Positions 14,689 to 22,965 of a stretch of DNA of 64,000 nucleotides are shown in pieces. Numbering within the stretch: position 1 is the first letter of the stretch; every line of letters begins with the position of its first letter. The stretch comes from Actinophytocola glycyrrhizae. GTDB taxonomy: Bacteria; Actinomycetota; Actinomycetes; Mycobacteriales; Pseudonocardiaceae. Below the pieces are notes generated by a model. That model did not search any database and was not told the DNA's origin. It saw nothing but the letters and a program-made list of their open reading frames with translations. Made by a program: the position numbers and the translations under genes. The stretch spans positions 1-64,000 of the forward strand of contig NZ_JBHSIS010000007.1 in NCBI RefSeq assembly GCF_042653545.1, read 5' to 3'.

Positions 14689-15783
14689 TCAGCCGGGTGA
14701 CGTGACCTGGCGCAGCAGTGTCGAGAAAATTTCGCGGTCCACAGTGGACGGATCGATGGCCAGCCAGCCGCCGATCTCGCGGACGAACCGCTCCGGTGTG
14801 TACGCGAGACCGTCGCCGACAGTGATCGCCCCTGCTCGGGCGGGGTAGATGAGCAGCGCGCCACGGATCTCCGCGTCCGGCAGCAGTGCTCGGTAGGCGG
14901 CGAGCCGCTCCGGCAGCCGGACGCTGCCGCCGCGGAACGGATGTCCGTTGCGCAGCACGGCACCCGAGTCGGCCACCTCGTAGTGCCCTGGCAGCCACGA
15001 CTCCGACTCGACGAGCACCAGCCTGCGCCCGCACAGCACCGCGTGGTCGAGGTCGGCGAACACGGAGCCCTCCTCCGCGGCGAGGCCGTGACAGATCCGG
15101 ACGCCGGGAATCCTGGCCAGGTACCGTGCCAGCAGGTCCGCGGTCAACCGTTCCGCGACCTCGTCCTCCTCGACGCCCGGTGAACCGAACACCGTCCGGT
15201 TTCCGAACGCGTTGGTGAATTCCCGGTCGACCCGTTGTGCCGCAAGGTGTCTTCGTCCGCATTCGAGCGCCGCGCCGCCGCCTGTCAGCAGGAACACGAG
15301 CACCAGCCACGCGGGTGCACCGAGGAGAGCTGTTGCTAGCACAAGAAAAGCGGTCGCGCCAGCCGCCATCAGTGTGACCGTCCGGCCGGGACCGTTCCTC
15401 GGTTCGAGCACCACGCGACGCACCCTGCGCACCTCGTCCCACCAGGGGACCGTGGCGGGCTCGATGACCGGCAGCGTCGGCACGTGCGGTGCCCGCGGCC
15501 GTGGCCGCCGCTGCCGGACCGGCTCCGGTGGCGGCTCCGGCTCGTCGTCCGGCTCGTCCTCGCCCTCGTCGTAGTAGTCGTCGCCCTGGTCGTAGCCCGC
15601 GCGCCGCTCGGGATCGGCGAGGGTGTCGTAGGCCTCCCGGAGCAGCCGGAACGCGCCCGCGGTGCCGCCCGTGTCGGGGTGCATGGCCTTGGCGAGCGCC
15701 CGGTACGCGGACCTGATCTCGGCGGTCGACGCGTCTGGCGCCACGCCGAGCAGCTCGTAGTAGTCGATCCCGCGCACCAACAC
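14689..15783 (-). CDS. J-domain membrane protein with NERD-like C-terminal domain
   Basis: A 364-residue protein. Residues 6-70 are a J domain (DYYELLGVAPDASTAEIRSA) with the HPD tripeptide that stimulates DnaK. After an acidic/Pro-rich linker, two hydrophobic segments (about 137-175, TLMAAGATAFLVLATALLG and LVLVFLLTGGGAA) form a hairpin. The C-terminal 150 residues look like a NERD (nuclease-related) fold: EGSVFADLDHAVLCGRRLVL, then VESESW and later ALLIYPARAG. I am sure of the J domain and moderately sure of NERD. It may recruit DnaK to the membrane. Confidence 0.72.
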   Translation of the reverse strand: MLVRGIDYYELLGVAPDASTAEIRSAYRALAKAMHPDTGGTAGAFRLLREAYDTLADPERRAGYDQGDDYYDEGEDEPDDEPEPPPEPVRQRRPRPRAPHVPTLPVIEPATVPWWDEVRRVRRVVLEPRNGPGRTVTLMAAGATAFLVLATALLGAPAWLVLVFLLTGGGAALECGRRHLAAQRVDREFTNAFGNRTVFGSPGVEEDEVAERLTADLLARYLARIPGVRICHGLAAEEGSVFADLDHAVLCGRRLVLVESESWLPGHYEVADSGAVLRNGHPFRGGSVRLPERLAAYRALLPDAEIRGALLIYPARAGAITVGDGLAYTPERFVREIGGWLAIDPSTVDREIFSTLLRQVTSPG

Positions 15784-15935
15784 CGCCGTTCGTCAGGTTC
15801 CCGCGCGGCACAAGGTTAAGGCCGGTGCGCGGGAGGCGGGCAGGAGGTGGCCCCGGCGTCACCACATCGGTGGAACGCGGAACAACGACGGCCCGCCGGG
15901 ACTTGACACGGGTAGAACCCGACGAAAGGTGATCC

Positions 15936-16304
15936 ATGTCCCGTGAGATCAAGACACCAGGTCCCGACCACCCCATCACCGTCGGGAAGAACCCGGCACG
16001 GGTGATGGTCAAGGTCGGTGACCAGGTCGTGGCGGACACCACGGCGGCGCTCGTGCTCCAGGAGTCGAACTACCCGCCTGCGCAGTACATCCCGATCGCG
16101 GACGTCGACCCCGCCGCCATCACCCCGACCGACACCAGCACGTACTGCCCGTACAAGGGCGACGCGAGCTACTACACCCTGGTCACGGGGGACGGCGAGC
16201 TGGCAGACGCCGTGTGGACCTACCGCGAGCCCTACCCCGCGGTCGCCGAGATCGCAGGCCACGTGGCCTTCTACCCGAACAAGGTCGAGATCACCCAGAG
16301 CTGA
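15936..16304 (+). CDS. DUF427 protein
   Basis: A 122-residue protein of the DUF427 beta-barrel family. Typical blocks are TVGKNPARVMVKVGDQVVADT, ESNYPPAQYIP, the TYCPYKGDASYYTL core and the AFYPNKVEI end. The role of the family is not settled. AAAGGTGATCC precedes the ATG. Its last 14 bp overlap the convergent hydrolase gene, with no room for a separate terminator. Confidence 0.9.
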   Translation: MSREIKTPGPDHPITVGKNPARVMVKVGDQVVADTTAALVLQESNYPPAQYIPIADVDPAAITPTDTSTYCPYKGDASYYTLVTGDGELADAVWTYREPYPAVAEIAGHVAFYPNKVEITQS

Positions 16305-17097
16305 GCCGCAACCACGCCAGTGCCTGTCGGGCGTGGTCCAGCACCGAGATGTGCCCTTCCCCCGGCACGAGCCGCAGCTCGGCGCCGGGGATGTGGCGTG
16401 CCAGCCATTCGCTGTGCGCCGCGGGGACCATGATGTCGTCGCGGCCGTGCATGAGCAGGGTCTTCGCCGTGATCGCGGCCGGGCCGAAGCCCCACGGGCC
16501 CGCGTAGGCGAGGTCGTCGTCGACCGGCGCGTGCCGGTCGCCTGCCAGCGCCGGGCCGACGACCTCGCCGAACCACGACCACGTGCCCGCCAATGCCGCC
16601 CAGTCGGCCGGGGTGAAGTCCGGGTCGCCCGGTTCGACCTGCTCACGGGCCGCGCGGCCGGTCGCCGCGGCGCGCAGGGTCGCCGCGCTGTTCGGGCCCA
16701 TGCCGGCGAACCAGTCGAGCCCGGCCGCGCCGAACGGGGCCAGGCAGGAGATCGCGGCCACCGCCCGCACCCGCCCGGGCAGCAGCGCGGCGCACGCGAG
16801 TGCGTGCGGACCACCACCCGAATGGCCCAGCAGGGCGAAGGTGTCGACACCGAGCGCGTCCGCGACCACCTCGGCGTCCTCGGCGGCGGACGCGATGTCG
16901 CGGCCGGGACGAGCCGATGATCCGCCGTATCGCGGACGGTCGTAGGACACCCAGCGCAATCCTGGTTCGAAGAGCGGTTCCGGGGGTAGTCCCGTGTTGG
17001 GGGTGCCATGGTGCCAGAAGACGACGAGGTCGCCCTGTCCGGTGTCGTACGTGTGCAGCGTTCGCCCGCCGGCAACACGCAGGTCGGTCTCCTTCAC
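16291..17097 (-). CDS. alpha/beta hydrolase
   Basis: A 268-residue alpha/beta-hydrolase with an HG-type oxyanion block FWHHGTPNTG (about 27-36), nucleophile elbow LGHSGGGPHA (about 96-105), acid in MHGRDDIMVP (about 206) and histidine in GEGHISVL (about 244). It has no signal peptide, so is cytoplasmic. I chose GTG 17097 (VKETDLRVAG); in-frame codons further up enter the divergent DUF4230 gene. The promoter region shared with that gene is only 33 bp. The substrate is unknown. Confidence 0.85.
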   Translation of the reverse strand: MKETDLRVAGGRTLHTYDTGQGDLVVFWHHGTPNTGLPPEPLFEPGLRWVSYDRPRYGGSSARPGRDIASAAEDAEVVADALGVDTFALLGHSGGGPHALACAALLPGRVRAVAAISCLAPFGAAGLDWFAGMGPNSAATLRAAATGRAAREQVEPGDPDFTPADWAALAGTWSWFGEVVGPALAGDRHAPVDDDLAYAGPWGFGPAAITAKTLLMHGRDDIMVPAAHSEWLARHIPGAELRLVPGEGHISVLDHARQALAWLRLSSG

Positions 17098-17130
17098 GAA
17101 CCGGCACCCTAGCCGGAACGGGAGGTCATC

Positions 17131-17760
17131 GTGCCGGACAGTCCACTGTGGAAGGCCGGGCGGCTCGTGCTGGTCGTGGTCGTCGTGGTGGCCGCGCTCA
17201 TGTGGCTGGTCGCCCAGGTGCCCAAGCTGAACCCGTTCACGACCGAGACCAGGGACCGCACCGGGCCCGCCATGCTCCAGGCGGTCCGCGACCTGAGCCA
17301 GTACCACGCCGCGGAGGGCGACTTCCAGGTCGTCGTCGACGTCGAGCACGACGTGGCGTGGGTGCCGGACGTCATCGCCGGGAACCGGACCCTGTTCGTG
17401 GCGCGTGGCTCGGTGAGCGCGTACGTCGACCTCGGCACGCTGTCGGACGAGGCGCTCACGGTCGACGAGGAGAAGAAGACCGTGGTGGTCCGCCTCCCCG
17501 GCCCGAAGCTCGCGAAGCCGAACATCGACCAGGAACACACCTACCTGTACTCGCAGGACCGCGGCGCGTGGGACCGGGTCAAGTCGCTGTTCGAGGAGAC
17601 CGACCAGCGCGAGTTCTACCTGCTGGCCGAGAAGCGGATCGGGGACGCCGCCAAGGAGGCCGGGCTGACCACACGCGCGGAACGCAACACCCGGCAGATG
17701 CTGACCGGCATCTTCACGTCACTGGGCTACGAGGCGGAGTTCCCGACCGACCGCACGTAG
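17131..17760 (+). CDS. DUF4230 membrane-anchored protein
   Basis: A 209-residue protein. The single TM helix is at about 9-29 (GRLVLVVVVVVAALMWLVAQV), and the rest is the DUF4230 domain (about 45-205) with ARGSVSAYVDLGTL, LPGPKLAKPNID and AEKRIGDAAKEAGL. GTG 17131 follows GGAGG at 17121-17125. Function is unknown. It is divergent from the hydrolase, and a large inverted composite repeat begins 59 bp after its stop. Confidence 0.85.
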   Translation: MPDSPLWKAGRLVLVVVVVVAALMWLVAQVPKLNPFTTETRDRTGPAMLQAVRDLSQYHAAEGDFQVVVDVEHDVAWVPDVIAGNRTLFVARGSVSAYVDLGTLSDEALTVDEEKKTVVVRLPGPKLAKPNIDQEHTYLYSQDRGAWDRVKSLFEETDQREFYLLAEKRIGDAAKEAGLTTRAERNTRQMLTGIFTSLGYEAEFPTDRT

Positions 17761-17818
17761 TTGGTGTGAATGGTCGGTCGTCGTGTGCTGGTCGCGTGGT
17801 TCCGGTTGGAGTTGTGGG

Positions 17819-18118
17819 TTTGTCCTCGCCGGACGGGCAGGTCTCGGGGTGGCGAAGGGGCATGTCGGCGGCGGTTTGGGCAGGGAACCCCTATGGGTGG
17901 GCTTGCGCCACCGTCGGGGTTGCGTCGGTGCGGGCCCCGCAGCCCGGGTTCGGTGCTGTGAAAGGCGCGTTGACGGCGTGGCAATGCCCTGAACGGCCCA
18001 TTCACGGCACTCGTTGTGCCGTGAACGCGCCGTCGGGCACCAAAGCCCGGGCGCTACGCGTCCGCCCCGCGAAGCGGGGCCTTGTTCGCGCAATCCCGGC
18101 GGTGGCGCAAGCTCACCC
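17819..18118. repeat. composite repeat, forward and inverted copies between convergent genes
   Basis: The 415-bp gap between DUF4230 and the propeller gene is filled by this repeat. Forward modules: TCCTCGCCGGACGGGCAGG (inside 17819-17843), GCTTGCGCCACCGTCGGGG (from 17901) and a GTGCTGTGAAAGGCGCG stretch near 17953. A hairpin at 18001-18025 (10-bp arms, loop TCGTT) follows. The modules then return on the other strand: the complement of GGCTTTGGTGCC near 18036-18060 and of the GCTTGCGCCACC module at 18097-18118. No open frame in it looks real. Confidence 0.85.
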
Positions 18119-18175
18119 GGACCCGACCGCAGCCGAACAACCCTCCGCCAGTGGTTCCGGCACTGGCACGAACCA

Positions 18176-19396
18176 CTAGGGAGTGCCGGTCCAGTCCGCG
18201 GGGACGTGGCCGACGCGGACGCGTTGCGGGTGGTCGCCGACCGGCACCGACGCGATCTTGCGGCCCGTCGCGAAGTCGATCGACGTCACCCGGTCCGAGC
18301 CGCTCTCGGAGATCACGCACGCGCTACCGTCGCCGGACACCGTTGCCCAGTACGGCTTCGACGCGGTCACCAGCGGTCCCTCCCGCAGCGAGGCCCGGTC
18401 GACGACCGTCGCGTAGTCGTCCATCGTCCCGGCCACGCACAGCTTCGTCCCCGCCGGGTTGATCGACATGCCGTGGTGGCGGGAGTCGTTGATCCACGTC
18501 GTGCGGTCCTCGCTGGTCGCGGGGTTCTTCGGCAGCGTCTTGTCCCGCGTGATGCGGTCGGTCGCCACGTCGTACTCGAGGAACCCGTTGTAGAACGACA
18601 CCTGGAAGTACAGTTTCGACTCGTCGGGCGTGAACACGGCGGGGCGCACTGCGTCGGACAGGTCGCGGCGGCCGAACGCGTCGAGGCGTTGCCGCATGTC
18701 GACCACCCGGACCTGGTCGAACGTGGTCGCGTCGGCGATCGTGATGCGGCGGTCGCCCTTCGTCCAGTCCAGTGCCGGGGCGTCGAGCGCGGTGTTGACC
18801 TCGCCGATGGAGGAGTTCCACACGTACCGGCCGCCGTCGGTGAACACGTTCTCGTGCGGCTTGTCGCCGGTGCGGAACGAACCGAGCTGGCGGCCGGTCA
18901 CGATGTCCAGCACGTGCACGGTGTTCGACGTGGACGCGGAGACGGCGACCTTCCTGCCGTCCGGTGAGACCGCCATGTGGTCGGCGCGGAAGCCCGACAC
19001 CGGGAACCGCCAGTTCACGCCGCCGTCGACGAGATCGATCGACACGACGTCGGCGAAGCTGGGCCGCGAAACGACGACCGCGGATCCGTCCGGCGTGGTG
19101 TACATGTCGTCGACGAACTGGTCGTGGCCCTCGCCGACGGTCTCCCGGATGCCGAGGAAGAACGCGAGCTTCACGGGGTTGAGGTAGATCTCGCGCAGCC
19201 GCTCGTCCTTGTCCGGGATGACGTCGATGCGCCCGATCTTCGTGAGGTCGGGCGTCGACGCAACCACGTCGGCCGTGCCCTCCCAGTTGTTGCCGACGAT
19301 CAGCACCTCCCGCAGCGCCACCGCGGGTGCGGTGGGTGCGAACGCGGTGATCGACACGGCCGCGAGCGCGGCCGCGAGCAGGGGACGCCACTTCAT
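18176..19396 (-). CDS. secreted YncE-like beta-propeller protein
   Basis: A 406-residue protein with a Sec signal peptide (MKWRPLLAAALAAVSITAF, cleavage near APAVA). The rest is a repeating propeller with blades such as MAVSPDGRKVAVSASTSNTV, TVHVLDIVTGRQLG, then MSINPAGTKLCVAGT and VTSIDFATGRKIASVPVGD. YncE-type propellers bind DNA or act as scaffolds; no catalytic residues are evident. Its stop abuts an imperfect palindrome (AGTGGTT ... AACCACT at 18150-18177). The gene reads away from the PucR-type regulator, sharing a 134-bp upstream region. Confidence 0.8.
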   Translation of the reverse strand: MKWRPLLAAALAAVSITAFAPTAPAVALREVLIVGNNWEGTADVVASTPDLTKIGRIDVIPDKDERLREIYLNPVKLAFFLGIRETVGEGHDQFVDDMYTTPDGSAVVVSRPSFADVVSIDLVDGGVNWRFPVSGFRADHMAVSPDGRKVAVSASTSNTVHVLDIVTGRQLGSFRTGDKPHENVFTDGGRYVWNSSIGEVNTALDAPALDWTKGDRRITIADATTFDQVRVVDMRQRLDAFGRRDLSDAVRPAVFTPDESKLYFQVSFYNGFLEYDVATDRITRDKTLPKNPATSEDRTTWINDSRHHGMSINPAGTKLCVAGTMDDYATVVDRASLREGPLVTASKPYWATVSGDGSACVISESGSDRVTSIDFATGRKIASVPVGDHPQRVRVGHVPADWTGTP

Positions 19397-19530
19397 CGGA
19401 GCCTCCGAGCAGGGGTGTTACCGTTCAGTAGCTCACAGCAAACCAGTGGTTCACGCGGACGCGGTAGGCGCTGGGCGCCAACGCGTTCCCGGCCGGTTGT
19501 GGCTCGCGCACAAGGCGGTGGCTTCGAACG

Positions 19531-20625
19531 ATGAGCGGGGATGTCCTGGGGGTGGTGCTGGCGGCCCTCGCGGCCGACCCGGCCCTTGTCGACGAGGTGG
19601 TCACCGCGGCACGGGAGGCGTCGCCGGAGGTCGCGCGCCTGCCGGAGGCGGAGAACCGCCGCCACATCGCGGTCGTGGTCGCCGCCGCCATCGCCGCGGT
19701 CGATGACCCGGCCGAACCCGGTGCCGAGGTGTTCGCCGCAGCCGAGGCGCTCGGCGCGGACCGGGCGGCGCAAGGGATCCCCCTGGAGGCGCTGTTATGC
19801 GGCGTGCACGCGGGCCGCACCCGTGCCGTCGACATCGCGGTCGCCTGCGGCAGGGACGCGGGTGTCCCGCCACAGGAGATGCTCGACGCGCTCGTGCGGT
19901 TCAACCGGTACGCGGGCGCGCTGGAACGGCACGTGATCAGCGGCCACCACCGCGCGGAGCTGACCGCCCGCGACGCGCACACCCACGTGCTGCGCAGGCT
20001 GCTGCACGGCGCGGACGTCGCCGACGAGGAGCTCACGCGGGCGGGCCTGCGGCCCGACGGCCGGTACCACTGCGTGCTGACCGACGTGGCCGACCCGGTC
20101 CGCGCACGCGAGCTCGAACACCGCCTGACCGGCGCGGGTGGCGTTTTCGGCCTGGTGGAAGGACGTCTGGCCGGGTTGTCGGTCCGCACCCCGGTGCCCG
20201 CCGACGTGCCGGACCTGGTGGTCGTCGCCCCGGCCGCCGCGCTGTCCGAGGTCCACACCCGGTACGACCTGTGCCTGACCGCGATCCACGCCGTCCCCGG
20301 CCTGCGCGGTGTCCGGCAGCTCACCGAGCTGGCCGGCGAGACCGCGCTCGCCGCGCAACCGGTGCTGGCCGAGTTGCTGGCGGCGGAGTACCTCGGTGCG
20401 CTGGACCGCACCGACCCCTTTCACCACCAGCTCGTCTGCACCGGCCGCGCGTACCTCGACCACGGGCAACGTCTTGACCAGACCGCGGAGGCGCTCCACG
20501 TGCACCCCAACACGGTCCGGTACCGGCTGGGCAAGCTCGGTGAGCTGACCGGCACCCGCCCGGCCCCGACCACGGTGCCGGAAACCCTGCGCTGGTGGTG
20601 GGCCCTGCACACGTGGCTGGGCTGA
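19531..20625 (+). CDS. PucR/CdaR-type helix-turn-helix regulator
   Basis: A 364-residue protein. The N-terminal 150 residues are helical (sensor-like, EALLCGVHAGRTRAVDIAV), the middle is a GGDEF-like fold without catalytic residues, and the C-terminus (about 305-364) is the PucR HTH with RTDPFHHQLVCTGRAYL and LHVHPNTVRYRLGKLGELTG. Codon 89 is TTA (19795-19797), a codon that is rare in such genomes and in Streptomyces ties expression to the bldA tRNA. Its target is unknown; the divergent propeller gene is the nearest candidate. Confidence 0.85.
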   Translation: MSGDVLGVVLAALAADPALVDEVVTAAREASPEVARLPEAENRRHIAVVVAAAIAAVDDPAEPGAEVFAAAEALGADRAAQGIPLEALLCGVHAGRTRAVDIAVACGRDAGVPPQEMLDALVRFNRYAGALERHVISGHHRAELTARDAHTHVLRRLLHGADVADEELTRAGLRPDGRYHCVLTDVADPVRARELEHRLTGAGGVFGLVEGRLAGLSVRTPVPADVPDLVVVAPAAALSEVHTRYDLCLTAIHAVPGLRGVRQLTELAGETALAAQPVLAELLAAEYLGALDRTDPFHHQLVCTGRAYLDHGQRLDQTAEALHVHPNTVRYRLGKLGELTGTRPAPTTVPETLRWWWALHTWLG

Positions 20626-20695
20626 GCCGGTTTCGCCAGCAACAGCCATCTGTCGCCGAGGGGGTGTTCGACGCGTGGGCGGCAGAGGCGGGGCA

Positions 20696-21415
20696 TCAAC
20701 GCTGCCGAGCAGGCCGGATCACCATCTCGTTGACGTCCACGTTCGCGGGCTGGGCGATGGCGTACGCGATGGCGTCGGCGATCGCGGACGGCGGGATCGT
20801 GTCCGCGCGGTAGCCGCGCATCATCTCCCGCGCGCCTGGCTCGGTGATGGTGTCCGCCAGCTCCGACTCGACGACACCCGGCGACACGGTCGTGACCCGG
20901 ATGCTCGGGTCCGCCTCCTGGCGCAGTCCCTCGGTGATCGCCCACGCCGCGTACTTCGTCGCGGAGTACACGGCTGCCGTCGGCACCACCTGGTAGGCGG
21001 CGATCGACGCGACGGTCACGAAGTGCCCGCCGTGCTGGCGCTGGAAGTGGGGCAGCCCGGCGGCGATCCCGTGCAGCAGGCCGCGCACGTTCACGTCGAT
21101 CATGCGGTCCCACTCGTCGACGAGCAGTGAGTCCAGCCTGGACAGCGGCATCACGCCCGCGTTGTTGACGATGACGTCGACCCGGCCGTGCCGGGCGACC
21201 GCGCCGTCGACGAACGCGGTCATGTCCGCGCGGTCGGTGACGTCCAGCCGGGCCGCGTCGACGGACCCGCCGTCCGCGCGGATCTTGTCCGCCAGCTCGG
21301 TGAGCCGGTCCTCCCGCCGCGCGCCGACGACGACGTGGTGCCCGTCGGCCGCGAGGCGCAGGGCGGTGGCCTGGCCGATGCCGCTGCTGGCGCCGGTGAC
21401 GAGTACGACCTTCAT
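20696..21415 (-). CDS. short-chain dehydrogenase/reductase
   Basis: A 239-residue classical SDR. NAD(P)-binding TGASSGIG (about 7-14), NNAGVMPL (about 85) and catalytic YSATKYA (about 148-154) are intact, and the arginine in GARREDR (about 34) suggests NADP(H). I chose ATG 21415, with GGAGAAG just upstream, over an in-frame start 16 codons earlier. It lies 71 bp downstream of a MmyB-type regulator on the same strand, a frequent actinobacterial pairing in which the regulator controls the SDR. Confidence 0.9.
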   Translation of the reverse strand: MKVVLVTGASSGIGQATALRLAADGHHVVVGARREDRLTELADKIRADGGSVDAARLDVTDRADMTAFVDGAVARHGRVDVIVNNAGVMPLSRLDSLLVDEWDRMIDVNVRGLLHGIAAGLPHFQRQHGGHFVTVASIAAYQVVPTAAVYSATKYAAWAITEGLRQEADPSIRVTTVSPGVVESELADTITEPGAREMMRGYRADTIPPSAIADAIAYAIAQPANVDVNEMVIRPARQR

Positions 21416-21486
21416 CTCTTCTCCTTGTTTCGTGGCAGGGGGTGGCACGCCACGTGCGGGCACGCGGCGTCGATGTGCGGAACGGG

Positions 21487-22293
21487 TTACGCGGTGAGGC
21501 TGCCCAGCAGGGACAGTGCTTCCGCCGACGCGCTGCCGGGCTCCGCGTGGTAGACGACCAGCTGCTGGCCGGGCGCGCTGTTCACGGTGAACGCCTCGTA
21601 CGACAGCGTCAGCTCACCCACGAGCGGGTGCCGGAACCGCTTGGTCTCCCGCGTCTTCTGCCTGACGTCGTGGCGGGCCCACAGCCTGCGGAAGTCCGCG
21701 CTCTTGACCGACAGCTCACCGACGGTCTCGATCAGCCGGGGATCGTCCTGGTCGAGGCCCGCCGCCGCACGCAGCCCGGCGACGGTGTTGACGGCCACGC
21801 GCTCCCAGTCCGGGTAGAAGTCACGCGCGTCGGGGTCGAGGAACACCAGCCGGACCAGGTCGTCGCTGTGGGCGTGGCCCGCGAACAGCGCCGTGCCGAG
21901 GTCGTTGCCGGCCAGCACCTCGAGGCACCGGCCCAGCACCACGGCGGGGGTGGCCGTCCAGGCCGCCATCATCCCCGTCAGCGCGGGACTGACCTGCTCC
22001 CGCCGCCTGCGCCGCACCCTGGGCCGGGGCCGGGCCAGCTCGTGCAGGTAGGCGGTGGCCTCCTCGTCGAGGGCGAGCGCGTGCGCGAGCGCGTCGACCA
22101 CCTGCGCCGACGGGTGCCGTTCCCGGCCCTGTTCGAGACGCACGTAGTAGTCGCTGCTCACGCCCGCGAGCGTGGCGACCTCCTCCCGCCGCAGCCCGTT
22201 CACCCTGCGTCGTCCGCCCGGCACGAGGTCGACGTCCTCCGGCCGCACCAGCTCGCGCCGCGCCCGCAGGAACGCACCGATCACGTTGTCCAT
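21487..22293 (-). CDS. XRE-family regulator with MmyB-like C-terminal domain
   Basis: A 268-residue protein. Residues 8-75 carry an HTH with the usual GLRREEVATLAGVSSDYYVR signature and EQGRERHPS. Residues about 105-265 match the MmyB-like ligand domain (PAVVLGRCLEVLAGNDLG, then RLVFLDPDARDFYPDW and HPLVGELTLSYEAF), which in known structures binds a fatty-acid-like ligand. It probably controls itself and the SDR downstream. Very common family. Confidence 0.92.
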   Translation of the reverse strand: MDNVIGAFLRARRELVRPEDVDLVPGGRRRVNGLRREEVATLAGVSSDYYVRLEQGRERHPSAQVVDALAHALALDEEATAYLHELARPRPRVRRRRREQVSPALTGMMAAWTATPAVVLGRCLEVLAGNDLGTALFAGHAHSDDLVRLVFLDPDARDFYPDWERVAVNTVAGLRAAAGLDQDDPRLIETVGELSVKSADFRRLWARHDVRQKTRETKRFRHPLVGELTLSYEAFTVNSAPGQQLVVYHAEPGSASAEALSLLGSLTA

Positions 22294-22514
22294 GTGTTCG
22301 AGGCTAGCTCCGCGACCAGCGGAAAGGGTGGTCCTGCGACACCCAGGAAACCCGGTCCCACCCGGCCACGGCGGAACCGAAGATCATCGGTGGCAGTCGA
22401 ACCGGCGCCGAATTTCCCCAGGAGGGGTTTTGGCGGAGCGGATACGGGGTATCGGGGTCACGAGCTCTCGGGTGCGGACCGGCACCGGTGAGGAGTCCGG
22501 AACGGAGGGACGCG

Positions 22515-22643
22515 ATGGCGCAGACACCGGTGATCGAGGACCAGGGCACGCCCATCTTCGACGCGCTCGCCGCCGAGGTCGGCTTCGAGTGGGGCGGCTG
22601 GTTCGACCAGAAACCCGAGGCCGACGCCGGGCACGACGGGTGA
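22515..22643 (+). CDS. 42-residue small protein with a TPIFD motif
   Basis: Begins MAQTPVIEDQGTPIFDALAA and ends ADAGHDG, mostly acidic with a Trp pair (EWGGWF). GGAGGG at 22504-22509 is well placed before the ATG. A similar TPIYD-xx-RxEL core occurs in another small protein at 41695-41862. I cannot name a family. The good ribosome binding site, biased composition and shared motif support a real gene. Confidence 0.65.
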   Translation: MAQTPVIEDQGTPIFDALAAEVGFEWGGWFDQKPEADAGHDG

Positions 22644-22965
22644 CGGTCGGGTCGGACCCGGGCTTGTGGACCTGCCCGCGCGTGTGCCGCGCCATCCGGC
22701 GCGAGGCGTAGAACACGGCCGGCTACAGGGGCCAGCAGGGTTCTGCCAGGCGAAACCGGCTGGAGCTCGTTGCCGCCGGTAGCTGTCGTGCCGCTCGTGA
22801 CGTCTCCTGAGTCGGACAGAGCGGAGCCGCCGGTCGGTCGGCGGCGTTTCTGTTGATTTCCTGCCCGTAGCACAGCGGGCGGGTTCGACGCGCCTCCGGC
22901 GACCGGACCTGGGTCCCCTCGACCGTTCTCCCGTTGGAGGCTGAGTGGCGCCGCGGCTCTCGTCG
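22644..22965. other. 322-bp gap between convergent genes, with a terminator
   Basis: Only one clear element is visible: a GCCGCC/GGCGGC hairpin at 22826-22845 followed by GTTTCTGTTGATTT. The rest has no convincing frame. Unlike other convergent gaps here, it lacks the composite repeat. Confidence 0.5.
22826..22845 (+). terminator. intrinsic terminator
   Basis: A 6-bp GC stem with an 8-nt loop, followed by a T-rich tail on the + strand. It would end transcripts from the small gene at 22515. Confidence 0.6.

Noticed and set aside
17819..18118. Composite repeat as an insertion sequence or MITE remnant
   Set aside because: No transposase frame and no obvious target duplication could be seen at the ends. 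I kept it as a repeat of unknown nature, since mobility is not excluded.
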